Assembly: GCA_031216915.1 (NCBI GenBank)
Contig: CM062290.1
Span: 381,716,718 to 381,780,717 of the forward strand
DNA: 64,000 bases
Direction of reading: 5' to 3'
DNA from: Pictodentalium vernedei
Taxonomy: Eukaryota; Mollusca; Scaphopoda; Dentaliida; Dentaliidae
Part shown: in pieces, positions 24,927 through 35,400 of the stretch
How the letters are laid out: every line of letters begins with the position of its first letter
Numbering within the stretch: position 1 is the first letter of the stretch
Notes under the pieces: model-generated
What the model was told of the DNA's origin: nothing
The model's database searches: none
The model's input: the letters and a program-made list of their open reading frames with translations, nothing else
Position numbers and translations under genes: made by a program

Positions 24927-25163
24927 CCCCCTGCACTCTGATGTCGAGAATACTCGACACCTCCCCACTCTAAGCCCCACCACACCTCCCTGTCATCCAT
25001 GGTTATCCCCCCTGTGTTGTCAGAAATTCAGCAATTTAGATTTGGGTTGACAGAGCTCAATTGGAGCTCTATCAACCAAAATCTAAACTGCTGAATTTCT
25101 GACAACACAGGGGGGATAACCATGGATAACAAATCAGGCGTTTCGTCATCAGAGTGCAGGGGG
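24927..25163. mobile_element. Second TTAA hairpin MITE family
   Basis: 237 bp, starting CCCCCTGCACTCTGATG and ending CATCAGAGTGCAGGGGG, flanked by TTAA (24923-24926 and 25164-25167). The inner arms (GTTGTCAGAAATTCAGCA with its complement) meet at AGAGCTCAATTGGAGCTCT. The ends resemble but do not match the CCCTTTACC family. A single end of the same type (TTAACCCCCTCAACTCTG) is at 28736. Confidence 0.9.
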
Positions 25164-25638
25164 TTAATGGGTTAACAGGGGATCTGCACAGTATTCTCCA
25201 CCATTGCCAGAGGAGGCTGAAACGAGAGACCTGATGGTTTCGTTCATCCACATCCAGGTCAGCTATGGGTACACACTCATAGCTACCAGATGCATCCAAA
25301 TATTCCCTTATATCGACATCAAAACCGTGTGCACCCGGTTCCTCCCGGCATCTGTAATCAATTAAATCTGGGCAGTTTCGAATCTCGATAAAATTTGATC
25401 GTATCTCAAAATTTAGAAATCTTGAATTCATTGTTAAAACCATATACTGTTCTATCTCAATAAACATACGATTATGCATGAAATCGGTAAACATAAATAC
25501 AAATGTGGTCTCACTAGCTAAAGGGTCAATATCATATACCCCACAAAAATCTAACTCATAGGTATTGGTCACACTATGGAATAATGTCACCTTCCGGGTA
25601 CACAGTAAACAATACAATGTTTGCAACAAAAATATCAA
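25164..25638 (-). CDS. Unrecognised antisense ORF
   Basis: About 155 codons from 25638 down to the MITE edge at 25164; the open frame continues into the MITE to 25072. It is Asp/Phe/Tyr/Cys-rich (for example FDVDIREYLDASGSYECV, EIRNCPDLIDYRCREE). It lies between env and the partial 3' LTR, antisense to the retrovirus, where the LTR's U3 should be. I do not recognise it. It could be a captured host exon, part of another element or chance. Its length and composition are better than background. Confidence 0.4.
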
Positions 25639-25761
25639 CTGTCATGTTGCATCATCCACATATGGAAATAATTATCTACATTGGAAATAATTATCTACAC
25701 AGGTGTCGCAAGCAACCCCCATAACCAACTTGATAAGCATCATCATTGTCTATGTCTAAGT

Positions 25762-26020
25762 TACCGTACGTGGAGAGTGTATTATCATTAAAACACCCGC
25801 AGAGTGGAGATTACACCCGAGCAATAATTGAAAATATTTTGCAAAGCGTAATGATCACAAGCAAAGTTCTAGCCAAGGGACCTCCAGTTTAAACCCGGAG
25901 GTCCATTGGCTAAAAACATTGCTTTTGTTTTCTATTCATACGTCCAGAATTTGAAAGTGATACCTTGGGCGATAACTCCACTCCGCGGGTGATTTAGTTA
26001 CAATCCACTCTCCACATACA
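25762..26020. mobile_element. CAGTACGTGG hairpin MITE (copy 1)
   Basis: Diverged ends (CCGTACGTGGAGAGTG ... CACTCTCCACATACAG), inner CACCCGCAGAGTGGAG arms and a central hairpin around GACCTCCAGTTTAAACCC. It abuts the partial 3' LTR. Confidence 0.85.
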
Positions 26021-26285
26021 GCCGGAGTAGTTCAAGCTCCAAGCGCTTGTTTGCATTTATTTGAACTGTGTTTGAATAAACATCAGTAGCAACTGAATCT
26101 ACGAGTTTCAGTGTGTTTGTTGACTTCCCTGTTAATCAGTATTGGCTGCCATTTCAAAGTAACCATAGATTGCCACATACACAACGCTACTTGCTGTCCT
26201 TTTTGTAAAACAAAGGGGCCACCCTTGGAAGACACTATAGGAGTCCCAAACCTAGACGAACGTTAAAGTCGCGTAACACACGGTG
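26019..26285 (+). repeat. Partial 3' LTR (R-U5 part only)
   Basis: A match of about 90% to 12153-12416, including GAGTAGTTCAAGCTCC, the TGAATAAAC polyadenylation block and GGAGTCCCAAACCTAGACG. The U3 and first part of R are absent, replaced by the MITE and the antisense ORF region. Confidence 0.8.
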
Positions 26286-26720
26286 ATGCAGTTGGGATAT
26301 TACTCAGTAAGGATTATGGCCTCAAAACAGAAGAGGGTGCGAGAATCATCACACTAGGCACTGCACAGGGCTAACCGCTAGCAACAGCTCATTGTTGTAT
26401 TGCCTGGTGCCTGGAAACTTTAAATGTTCTTTCAACAGCAGTAGTGTCCAGTGGGGCGGGAATTAGCTGGTGGGAGGAGCACAGATGTTGTTTTTGTTTA
26501 GCTAGTCAAAGCTGCACTCAGTCTTTATTTTCAATATTATTTATGTTCAATTTCCACAAGAACTATACGTATTGTGAGATGACGAAGATGGCTGGTGCTT
26601 AGCTGTATTCCAGTGGATAGAGATTCCAATGGAAACGAACCGTGCAGCGGATTCGAATTGAACCAAATAGCAACTTAAGATTCGAAATAGAATCGAATCT
26701 CGACGCTTAGCAAGGCCATA
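26286..26720. other. Gene-free stretch
   Basis: No gene seen. A GATTCGAAT low-complexity patch lies at 26650-26700. Confidence 0.5.
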
Positions 26721-26979
26721 TACAGTACGTGGAGAGTGGATTGTAACTAAATCACCCGCGGAGTGGAGTTATCACCCAAGCTATAACTTTCAAATTTTCA
26801 AACACAAGCAATGTTATAGCCAATGTTATAGCCAATGGACCTACGGGTTTAACCCGGAGGTCCATTGGCTGAAACTTTGCTGGTGCTGATTGTGGTTTGC
26901 AAAAAAATTGCAATTATTGCTTGGGTGGAATCTCCACTCTGCGGGTAATATAGTGATAATACACTCTTCACATACTGTA
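26721..26979. mobile_element. CAGTACGTGG hairpin MITE (copy 2)
   Basis: 259 bp with TA at both ends: TACAGTACGTGGAGAGTG ... ACTCTTCACATACTGTA. The centre is GACCTACGGGTTTAACCC with complementary arms. TA targets and CAGT ends fit Tc1/mariner-type mobilisation. Confidence 0.9.
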
Positions 26980-27057
26980 GTCTGAATAGCAAATGTGTTC
27001 AAAGTGGCTACTTTCGTTGTGGGTTTTGTTCCTCCAGTGATGAGCCCAAATAGACTT

Positions 27058-27126
27058 CGTCGCCTGAGTGCTAGAATATTCTATGTCCCCTTATGGGACA
27101 TAGAACATTCTAGCACTCAGGCGACG
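27058..27126. repeat. 69-bp near-perfect palindrome
   Basis: CGTCGCCTGAGTGCTAGAA faces its complement around CCCCTTATGGG. It is reminiscent of the 6738-6803 hairpin (both contain TTCTATGT) but distinct. Confidence 0.8.
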
Positions 27127-27351
27127 TAGTGTCTGAGACACCTTCTTACTTGAAACTACATGACTGAAGGAGACCACATATTAAATAATTAAGCTACTGG
27201 TTCAAGATAAAAACAAATGTTTAGCTGTTTCCTCATTAACTTAAATGTTAAATGGGTATGGATTGGGATAGGGGGACTGAGTCTGAAACGCGCAATAATT
27301 TTCGAACTCGATAAAATGTTCCCAGATATATCGCAGGTTTTTCACAATAAT

Positions 27352-27596
27352 TCCTTCAACAAACGCAGAGCATATCAAAATTTATTATTTTTAATTACTG
27401 CGTTTGTTAAATTTTCAACAAATTTCAACAACGCCTCATCATGTGACCCTTCGTGGCGACAAGATCGACAAGCTACTCGTTGTAATGAGGAGTCACAAGA
27501 TATGATTTGGTTAACATTTTGTGAGATATATATGGTTCTTAAACTGATTAATTTGTAAATTACGTGGACGAATGCGACCAATTCGTTGGGAAAAGG
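27352..27596. mobile_element. TTAA hairpin MITE, subfamily b, diverged (copy 2)
   Basis: The ATATCAAAATTTATTATTTT left arm, a degenerate centre (CATCATGTGACCC ... GAGGAGTCACAAGATAT) and the ATTCGTTGGGAAAAGG right end before TTAA (27597-27600) identify an old subfamily-b copy. The 113-codon frame across it is a by-product. Confidence 0.7.
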
Positions 27597-27822
27597 TTAA
27601 AGGGTTCCAACTATGATATTACCAAACCGGAAATGGGGTGGGGGTAGTTTTATTATTTATTTTATTCTCATTCGTTTTTCTTTTTCCAAAACAAATTGTA
27701 TTCCCATTCCCACTCAGAGAAAAAGGTATGCCACTCCCGGCATTGTATTCCGGTCTCAGCGAAGACGGACTACTTTTTCATATTTTACAAATGGTTTCAG
27801 TTGAATCAGTTATAAATAGTTG

Positions 27823-28097
27823 TTCATCAGATAGTTGCATCTAAGCACTTAATTCTACGAACTGCACCTCAGAAGAAATCAGCGACAGTACTTGTCTTTT
27901 TCAAATTTCTCGGATGCCATAGAATTAAGAAAGGACGCTGGTTAAGAAAGAACCCCCGCCATGCCAATGTAAACAAAACCAGCGTCCTTTCTTAATTCTA
28001 TGGCATCCGAGAAATTTGAAAAAGACAAGTACTGTCGCTGATTTCTTCTGAGGTGCAGTTCGTAGAATTAAGTGCTTAGATGCAACTATCTGATGAA
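27823..28097. mobile_element. 275-bp inverted repeat with SINE fragment in the loop
   Basis: Arms of about 120 bp (27823-27943 and 27977-28097) are essentially perfect complements, starting TTCATCAGATAGTTGCATC. The 33-bp loop contains GAACCCCCGCCATGCCAAT, which is also in the tRNA-like SINE 300 bp downstream (28257-28275). The near identity of the arms means it is young or actively homogenised. Confidence 0.9.
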
Positions 28098-28182
28098 TAA
28101 TTAAATAATTGAGTATTCCGTGTGTTCTGTACTGGCCTCGTATATACTTGGTTAACTAGCATTCCCTTATTGGGGTCTGTCG

Positions 28183-28345
28183 GTGGCCGAGTGGTGTGCG
28201 TGGTTCAGTATAGTTTCGCTAGGCGGTTGGTGCCGAAGGAAACTCTCTCGGCGTGGGTTCGAACCCCCGCCATGCCAATATAAATGGTTGTTTTGGGAAA
28301 ATGAATAAGGAGAAAATAAAGTGAATACAAACGTTCCCTACTCGT
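28183..28345 (+). mobile_element. tRNA-like SINE or tRNA pseudogene (long variable arm type)
   Basis: A box A-like GGTGGCCGAGTGGTG at about 28190 and a perfect box B (GGTTCGAACCC at about 28255-28265) with extra-arm sequence between them look Ser/Leu-tRNA derived. The 5' and 3' acceptor halves do not pair and there is no CCA-ready end, so it is not a working tRNA. An A-rich tail with AAATAAAG follows. Confidence 0.6.
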
Positions 28346-28579
28346 ATTCGAGTGCAATTTTAGCCTCTCTTGGGCCGCGCGTATTATTTCATTTGGCGAA
28401 CGCCTCATAAATTAATCCTCCGCGTACCTTCCTCAAGGATAACATTCGAACTCGAATCCGAGGAGTGAATTATTGTCGGGATACCTAAAGCAAAATTCGA
28501 CTCAAAACCACTCTTTTGGACCTCTTCAATCCGAATACACTTTTGAAATAAAATTATTTAGTCTGTTAGGATTTACCCC

Positions 28580-28629
28580 GTTACAATTTATGGGAGAGTG
28601 TCTATTGGCACTCCCCCATAAATTGTAAC
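28580..28629. repeat. 50-bp palindrome
   Basis: GTTACAATTTATGGGAGAGTG faces CACTCCCCCATAAATTGTAAC. Confidence 0.85.
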
Positions 28630-28969
28630 AAGACAAATATACGTGAACAAATTTTGATGATCAGTAATAGTTCAAAACGAGCAGTTGAACACATTTTAAT
28701 ATTGGCGATATCCAGTGGAATGCAGAGAAGCAGTTTTAACCCCCTCAACTCTGATGTCAAAAGGACAGAGTTTTCAGTGAGCTCTGTCAAACACGATATT
28801 ATTAGTTACCCCGTGTCTGATCACGTGGTACGGGTTTTTACCTACCCGAAGCCACCTGGATACGGCTGGCTTCGGGTAGGTAATAAACAGCTGCTCCATG
28901 AGCGCATGATACGCCCGTTATTAATTACAAGAGGGAACCACACAATATGAGTATACATGTGTACTTGTC

Positions 28970-29515
28970 AGGTTACATATACTTGCCACCAAAAAATCAT
29001 GAAAATTCCTCAAAGTCCAACATGTGGAAAATTGCCTGTATTTTGATGAATAAAGTCCCATAACTCTGGAATGACAAATCGGACAGCGACACCAACCGAA
29101 AGGGGACTTCCTTCCATCAACATAAACCACCTACCAAAAAATCGTGAAAATCTCTCGAAGCGTTCTCGAGTTATCGTACGACGTGTAAAAAATCAACAAT
29201 TTTCTAAGTAATAAAGTCCCATAACTCTGGAATGACTAATCGAACGGAGACACTAAACGAAAGGGAGCTTTCCTCCATCGATATACACCACCTACCCAAA
29301 AATCACGAAAATCTCTCAAAGTGTTCTCGAGTTATCGTACGACGTGTAAAAAATCAACAATTTTCTAAGTAATAAAGTCCCATAACTCTGGAATGACTAA
29401 TCGAACGGCGGCACTAAACGAAAGGAAAAATCCCTCCATCGATATACACCACCTACCCAAAAATCACGAAAATCTCTCAAAGCGTTCTTGAGTTATCGTT
29501 CGACGTGTGACCGGA
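28970..29515. repeat. 161-bp tandem repeat, 3.4 copies
   Basis: TAAAGTCCCATAACTCTGGA starts at 29051, 29212 and 29373, an exact period of 161 bp. Each unit ends with GTTCTCGAGTTATCGTACG. The last unit passes into GGACGGACAGACGGACG. Confidence 0.9.
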
Positions 29516-29559
29516 CGGACAGACGGACGCTCCAACATTTCGGGTTTATGGGCTATCAA

Positions 29560-30000
29560 AAAACATTTTGTAAGTCCAAAACCTTATTTTACCCAGAACC
29601 CCACCCCCTCCACCCTAGAACTTATATTTAACCGTAACCCCACCCCTCCACCCAAAAACCACACCCTAACCCTATCCCACCCTGACCCTAAAAGCCCACC
29701 CCTGACCCTAACCCCCACCCACCCCCGGGACCTACCCCCCCACCTTAAGCCCTACTCTTGGGCTAACCCTAACCCCCACCCCACCCCACCCCTGACCCAA
29801 CCCCATCCTAGCCAAACCAATAGGATTAGGAGCTATTTTTCGGTTTAGGGGCTACTAAAACTAAAACCCCACCCCTGACCCCAACCCTACCCCCCCCCCC
29901 TCCGGACCTAACCCTCCCCAACCTTAAGCCCTACTCTGGGGCTACCCCTAACCCTAACCCCCACCCCACTCCTAACCTTAACACTACCTTAATTTGGAGG
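29560..30000. repeat. C-rich, telomere-like low-complexity tract
   Basis: CCCTAACCC, ACCCCACCC and CCTGACCC motifs intermixed. The motif is irregular and lies inside the foldback element, so it is not a telomere. Confidence 0.85.
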
Positions 30001-30493
30001 TAGCCCCTAATAATAATATTCCCTAAACCCCCAATGTTGGCCCGGACAGACGGACAGACGGACAGACGGACAGCGGTATACCATAATACGACCCGTTTTT
30101 TCAAAAACGGGCATATAAAAACCCGTACCACGTGATCAGACACGGGGTAACGAATTTATCTATTGACTTTCCGTTTTAGAAGTACAATCTATTTCATGTG
30201 TGAACACACACAGCATGAGATCTTTTATCTTCCATTGTTGAGCCATACAGGTTTCTGTGGAATTTTTGTGCAAAAGAGTTTTTGTGAAAATATGCCGATA
30301 TGACTAGTATAAAAAAATTATACGTGGTATGGACAATTTGTAGATTTCGGAACGAGGCTTCCACTGGGTATGGGAAATTTGTCAGTGGCTGGACGGACGT
30401 ATCGTGGGTTTCAATGAATATGGTCTCATACCACGTATCTATCAACCAATCAAATCAAAAAATTCACTTTAGTCAATAGATAAAATTGTTCAA

Positions 30494-30725
30494 CCCTTTA
30501 CCTAACGTAACGGTTAAAACCGGTCAGCACTTTTCTCAAAAATCGCCAATTAATTTTCATTATTTTTTCATTTTTTGTCTCAAAAACATTGGTTATGACC
30601 CCTCGTTGGAACGAGCTTGTTACAATGAGAGTTCATAACATATGTTTTTGAGACATAAAATGAAAAAAAAAATAGTTATTCAAGAATTTGGCAAGTGTCG
30701 TCTATTTTTCATGGTAGGTAAAGGT
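30494..30725. mobile_element. TTAA hairpin MITE, subfamily a (copy 3)
   Basis: CCCTTTACCTAACGTAACGG start, a GACCCCTCGTTGGAACGAGC centre with a slightly shortened right half, and a GGTAGGTAAAGG end. The flanking tetranucleotides have decayed (TCAA and TTTA). Confidence 0.85.
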
Positions 30726-31093
30726 TTACGTTCGTAGTAACACAAGAAAAAATGTAGTGACTGGAGATATTCTCTTAGATTTTAAATAACTTATTTAAAA
30801 GGATGTAGGGTAGACATGGTCTTCTTAGTGTAGGGGGTGGGGTGGGTGGGAGATCTATCAGCCAAAATTCCACTGAGTGGTACTGCACACGCATCAATGA
30901 CTAGACAGAATAAATTACGGGTTAGAGCCATGTAGTTGATGGAACTTGATAGGTACTACCCACAATTGCAGTACTGCAACTGTGTGAGCACGGCTGGGCC
31001 TTCTTACAAACATTTCAACTTGCAATAACGTCCAACTGTTCTCAGACTATCGGATAATCGGATAATAGTGGCCAGAATCAATGCGTCCTAGTT

Positions 31094-31113
31094 GGGGGGG
31101 GGGGGGGGGGGGG
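31094..31113. repeat. Poly-G tract, about 20 G
   Basis: Uninterrupted G run inside the long unit of the degenerate repeat. Confidence 0.95.
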
Positions 31114-32012
31114 CATTATAAACAACCCCTAAATAGGAGGTTGTAGAGTAGACAGAGTGGTGCAGTTGGTTGGGCATTATCAGCTAAATTCTGTTGAGTG
31201 GTACAGCATATACATTCACAACTATTACAATATAATTGGAGATTAGGGACTACAGCAGTGTAAATAATAGTATTTGGGGACTATTGTGAACAACTTATTT
31301 AAAAGGTTGTAAGGTAGACATATTCTTGTAGCTGAGGAAATGGGGGCTATCAGCTAAATTATGTATAGTGGTACAACATACACGTTATGACTATACAGAA
31401 TACTAAGTAATTAGGAGCTACAACCGTGCACATGGTCGTATTTGGATGTACTACCTACTACTTCAGTACACTATTTATTAGCTGCAACTGTATGAGAACA
31501 GTGGGGCTTCAATACAAGTATTCTATTGCAATAACGTCCAACTGTTCTCAGGCTATGGGATAATGGTGGCCAGTACCTATGGGTCCCAGTTGGGGAGATA
31601 TTACAAACATCTTAAGTTGGAGATTGTAGGCTGGACTAAGTGTAGTAGTTGGTGGGGCATTATCAGCTAAATTTCAGTGAGTGGTACAGAATACACATCA
31701 ATGAATATTACAATATACTCAGTAATTAGGGGCTGCAGCCGTGTAATTTGTAGCACTTGGGGGTCACTACAAACAACTCATTTACATGGTTGTAGGACAG
31801 ACATAATGTTTTAGTTGGGAGGGGCATTATTTCCAAATGAAACAAAATACTGCATTTTGATTGGCTGATGGGTACGGTGTAACTTGCAATCCACTGCAAG
31901 CTCTATCGCTAAAAAGAACCCTTTTTTAATTATTACTTCATACCTTCTGCTCGGTTATGTTAGAATAAAATAAAAATACAGGAAATTTAATATTTATGTG
32001 CAACAAACTATT

Positions 32013-32071
32013 ACAGATATGGATGTCATTGGAACTGGCTCATTGAGCCAGTTCCAACGACATCCATATTT
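32013..32071. repeat. 59-bp palindrome
   Basis: AGATATGGATGTCATTGGAA faces its complement around GGCTCATTGAGCC. Confidence 0.85.
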
Positions 32072-32190
32072 GTCTGGTTTTATTTAAGAAACTTGCAAAG
32101 TACAAATATTTTCTGTCAGTTTTTGCACACAATGTAGGTTAAAGTATTAAGTACACCAAAATTCTTGGAAATAAATCCGTCATCCTTGTG

Positions 32191-32303
32191 TTTTCCAGGA
32201 TGTTTGGGAATTTACACTGGTTTGGGAACTCATACACCATGAGGCTTTGCCTCATAGTGTATGAGTTCCCAAGCCGGTGTAAATTCCCATACACCCTGGA
32301 AAA
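32191..32303. repeat. 113-bp palindrome
   Basis: TTTTCCAGGATGTTTGGGAA-type arms of about 50 bp meet at ATGAGGCTTTGCCTCAT. Confidence 0.85.
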
Positions 32304-33014
32304 AACAAAGATAACTAATATTATCAGCTAAATTCTGTTGAGTGTTACAGTAAACACAATCATGACTGTTACAATGTATTTGGAATTAGAAGTTACAGCC
32401 GTGTATATATGTTAGTACTTGATGGGTATTACCGGGTTATTGCCCTCTACTTCCATACACTTTCACTATGTGAATGGTATTACTTAACAGTTAGCCTTGT
32501 ACATATTAGCCACTAAGACAAAATACTTGCTAATTAGGGGATCAGCTGTGTATATGGTTGTACTTGATAGATTTTGGTCACTATTACAAAAAACTTGTTA
32601 CTTTAGGTTACTTTTGGGCTATAGCTGTGTTGTTATAGATGGATTTGGGGAGAGGGTGTTCGGCAAGCATTATCAACAAGCTGCTAATAATATATAACAA
32701 GATGGGTTTTAAAGTGGGTTAAGATGCTAGCAAAAGAGATCCAAGTTGGCCTGGGGTATGCAGGCTAAAACTTGGGTTGGCTTGTGATTTATGGACGTGT
32801 TAATATGTTTTAATGCAGGGGGTGCATATCTGATCGAATATGACAAAGTGTGACATATGACATATGATAATGCCTCATCTGTGACATAGAACAATTCCTG
32901 AAGGGAGATCCAATAAGAGGGAAGAAGCCAAGAGAATGGACTGTGGAGAACTCTCATACATCATGTAAACACTCGCGTGGTTCACTCATGTCTAATTATT
33001 ATATTTATATTTAT

Positions 33015-33527
33015 ACCATGATTACCTATTCTACTATATATGAAAAGCCCATGACATAAATTTTAGCTTTATACACCAACCGTGGTGAACACGCCAGCAA
33101 TGGGATTTCAGTGGTAAAAAGCTACACCTACAGTGGAACTACATCCGAGTTGACCTTTGGTGACGTCGACCTGAATGCGACCTAGTCTAAATTTATCGAA
33201 CGTCGCCTCGCGAAGATTGAAATGACTCGGAAAGTGGAAATTATTTATTACGTTTTTAAATGAGTTTACCTCATAAAGCACCAAAACTTAACAAACATGC
33301 ATTGTCTCATGTTAATACAACATCGATAACTCGAAATAACATGTTATTATGTTACTAAAATTAAAAATGTCCTGTTTCTTTTTCTATTTCGTTTCGGTGA
33401 TAAAATTGACAGCGGAAGTACCGCCCACAGATGCTCATGTAAACAAAAACAAATTCGCACGTATGCGCGGCTGCTGTTCAGTAAAACCGAGCTTTTTTAA
33501 TAATCTGACGACCATGGTATAAATAGA
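33015..33527. repeat. Dispersed repeat (copy 1; copy 2 at 38357-38878)
   Basis: About 510 bp shared at roughly 88% with 38357-38878, from ACCATGATTACC to ATGGTATAAATA. It includes TTGACCTTTGGTGACGTCGA and AGCGGAAGTACCGCCCAC. Each copy is followed by a different palindrome (33528-33672 here, 38879-39021 there). The family is unknown. The TATAAATA at the right end could be a promoter or an insertion hotspot. Confidence 0.85.
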
Positions 33528-33672
33528 CAATAAACATATAGTGTGTTTTTATATCTGTGTTATACAACGAGTTGAAATATGGTTTATTTTTTCGAGGCTT
33601 CGCCGACAAAAAATAAACCAGATTTCAACGAGTTGTATAACACAGATATAAAAACACACTATATGTTTATTG
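33528..33672. mobile_element. 145-bp palindrome, ATAGTGTGTTTT family
   Basis: Arms CAATAAACATATAGTGTGTT... and the complement are about 60 bp long and meet near CGAGGCTTCGCCG. Outer sequence ATAGTGTGTTTT and inner AACGAGTTGAAA recall the palindromes at 40084-40221 and 57145-57280. Confidence 0.9.
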
Positions 33673-34423
33673 TTTTTATCTGATAACAAACAGACACCCG
33701 TCTCGTGCGTCTACCCGACTTATATATGCTTCCCACGGGCCTCCAAAGAAAACCAGTCTACGAGACAAAGGAAATAGGACAAGACGCATAGAGTTGTGTC
33801 CCTTACATTACAAAATCGATGACGGCGATTGTAAAGTGCTATTGCACTTCTTGCATCATGTAACTGCGCTGGAACAAAATAAATTTCAACTGTTTTATTA
33901 ACAGTAACAAAACGGTGTTTCAGTAGAGTTATTCTTTTTTTGACATAGTTCTAGTTTTCTTCCGTGTTTTATGCTGTAGTCCCAATATAACAAATAATTT
34001 TGCGTTTGTTTACAATTTTTACGAAGTGTTTTTTTTCAGGTAGAGCAGACGAACTTTTAATTAGCGCAGTTCCGCGAGTACTTTTGATCGAGGCCGTGAC
34101 TATAAATAGTTCGCAGTCGCCGCATACTAATTACTATTAACAATTCAGGTAATTTCTACAATGTTTTGAAGCAAAATTTTAGGTTGCCTTTATTGAAGCA
34201 AAATAAATAAGAAATGACACCATCAGAGGATTTTGACAAAGTGCAATAAGCGTACAATTAAAACCTGCCCTGTGATATAACGATGTTTCATGAATGAATG
34301 AATGAAAATGGAATTGAAAGAGGTCAGAGGTCGTTCGCATAAATTATAATTATATACAACACCCGTTGTATATACTTCAAGTATATACAACGGTTGTTAT
34401 ACTCTATGGTTATCAGATAAATA
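33673..34423. other. Gene-free stretch
   Basis: No gene seen. A small palindrome lies at 34352-34401 (TTGTATATACTTCAAGTATATACAA core). Confidence 0.55.
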
Positions 34424-34508
34424 AAATATACTCAAAGTAGCTTGGTGTACCAAATGCTCACCACTCGTGGTGAACATTTGGTACACCAAGCTACTATGGG
34501 TATATTAT
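34424..34508. mobile_element. 85-bp palindrome (simple form)
   Basis: AATATACTCAAAGTAGCTTGG faces its complement around CACCACTCGTGGTG. A homologous palindrome at 38879-39021 carries a further hairpin in this loop. An AT-rich (TA)n/(TTTA)n tract follows at 34503-34546. Confidence 0.9.
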
Positions 34509-34562
34509 ATATATATATATTTATTTATTTATTTTTATTTATATGTTTACTATTTGATATAT

Positions 34563-35400
34563 TCACTCGGACGACCTGTTAATGACTCTCTCACCCCCAA
34601 TACTACCCTGATACCAGTGACATGTATCATCGTTTTCAGTCCCTTCTTTGTTCTGAGTTCGTAAGCAAGTGATAAGTGTCGATCTCGCTCTCTCTTTAGA
34701 GAAGGGGTAGGTCAGTTCTAACTGAGTTTCTACTTTTGGCAAGGATAGAGGAGGCATCAATAAACACTGTTTGTCACGGTCACTTCCAAGTTTTACAATG
34801 ATTGGCTTTGGTGGAGGAGACAACTGATCACTTCCTTCTCCTGCATTAGAACTTGGAAGCCTGTGGACGTTCACACAGCGACCCACGATACCAGAGGTAA
34901 GTGAGGGGGCAATTTTCAGGTCATCTGTGATAAACTTGTTGAAAGTGTCATAGGTGTTTTCACTTTGAGCTTCTGTGAATCCATATAAGAACAGATTATA
35001 ATTTCTGTCGGTTCACTAAACAAACGTTTCTCATCCAGTTCTGAGATCCTGGTTGGAAGACCCTTTTCGAGCCCGGGAATGATGCTATTTTCCAGCTCCT
35101 CCAACCTTTCAGCGTTATAATCCACGCTGTGGCTCAAATCATTCTGCTCTTCAGTTAACTTTTTGATATCATTTTTTAACACTTTCATCATCTTTCTTTG
35201 TAGATTTCAATTCCTCCTTCACTTCCCTTATTTCTTCTCTCATTCCTCTCATTTCATCTTTGAATTTGTCAAAGTTAGTGATGGGCGAAGAGAATTGAGA
35301 ACTTAAGTCAGCTATTAGTTTTTTTTTAGTTCGCTGTTAGACACTCTTTCCCGAATATTTTTAGAATTATCTCTACTCTACCAGCCATTGTCAAGCACGA
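34563..35400 (-). pseudogene. LINE ORF1-like protein
   Basis: Read from 35400 down: a charged coiled coil (KFKDEMRGMREEIREVKEE, then LKNDIKKLTEEQNDLSHSVD). After a frameshift comes an RRM-like block (NLFLYGFTEAQSENTYDTFN ... GRCVNVHRLPSS ... KPIIVKLGSDRDK). Coiled coil plus RRM plus basic tail is the layout of L1/Tx1-type ORF1 nucleic-acid chaperones. No ORF2 is adjacent. At least one stop and one frameshift are present. Confidence 0.65.

Larger units (their letters stand above)
11501..26285 (+). mobile_element. Degraded env-bearing Ty3/gypsy-like endogenous retrovirus
   Basis: In order on the plus strand: a candidate 5' LTR, gag with coiled coil and zinc knuckles, aspartic protease, RT, RNase H, integrase, an env-like gene and a partial 3' LTR. 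A 260-bp direct repeat (12153-12416 and 26019-26285) marks the LTRs. The coding region has many stops and frameshifts, and the RT active site is mutated, so this is a fossil. Later insertions are a LINE (14517-17841), a hairpin (20890-21040), a TTAA MITE in env (23402-23644), another TTAA MITE (24927-25163) and a CAGTACGTGG MITE (25762-26020). Gene order and the env type match invertebrate gypsy elements with baculovirus-F-like envelopes. Confidence 0.85.
28805..30151. mobile_element. 1.35-kb foldback element
   Basis: Inverted ends of about 36 bp (GTTACCCCGTGTCTGATCAC ... GTGATCAGACACGGGGTAAC) bracket a hairpin (28846-28891), 3.4 copies of a 161-bp repeat, a C-rich telomere-like tract, a (GGACAGAC)n run at 30045-30072 and a short CCCGTTTT/AAAACGGG hairpin. 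There is no coding content. Confidence 0.8.
30760..32720. repeat. Degenerate higher-order tandem repeat
   Basis: Units start AACAACTYATTTAAA at about 30780, 31119, 31288, 31605 and 31771, with later fragments. Long units (about 320-350 bp, with an extra CAATAACGTCCAACTGTTCT block) alternate with short units (about 167 bp). Shared blocks are TATCAGCTAAATTC, GAGTGGTACAG and TAATTAGGGGCT. The array is broken at about 31831-32310 by a hairpin-rich insertion. Confidence 0.75.

Noticed and set aside
28183..28270. Functional Ser/Leu tRNA gene
   Set aside because: Boxes A and B are good, but the acceptor halves do not pair and the sequence continues into an A-rich SINE-like tail.
29560..30000. Interstitial telomere
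   Set aside because: CCCTAA units are irregular and mixed with ACCCC and CCTGACCC, and the tract lies inside a foldback element.
28970..30000. CRISPR-like array in the regular 161-bp repeats
   Set aside because: The repeat is contiguous without spacers, and the sequence is eukaryotic.
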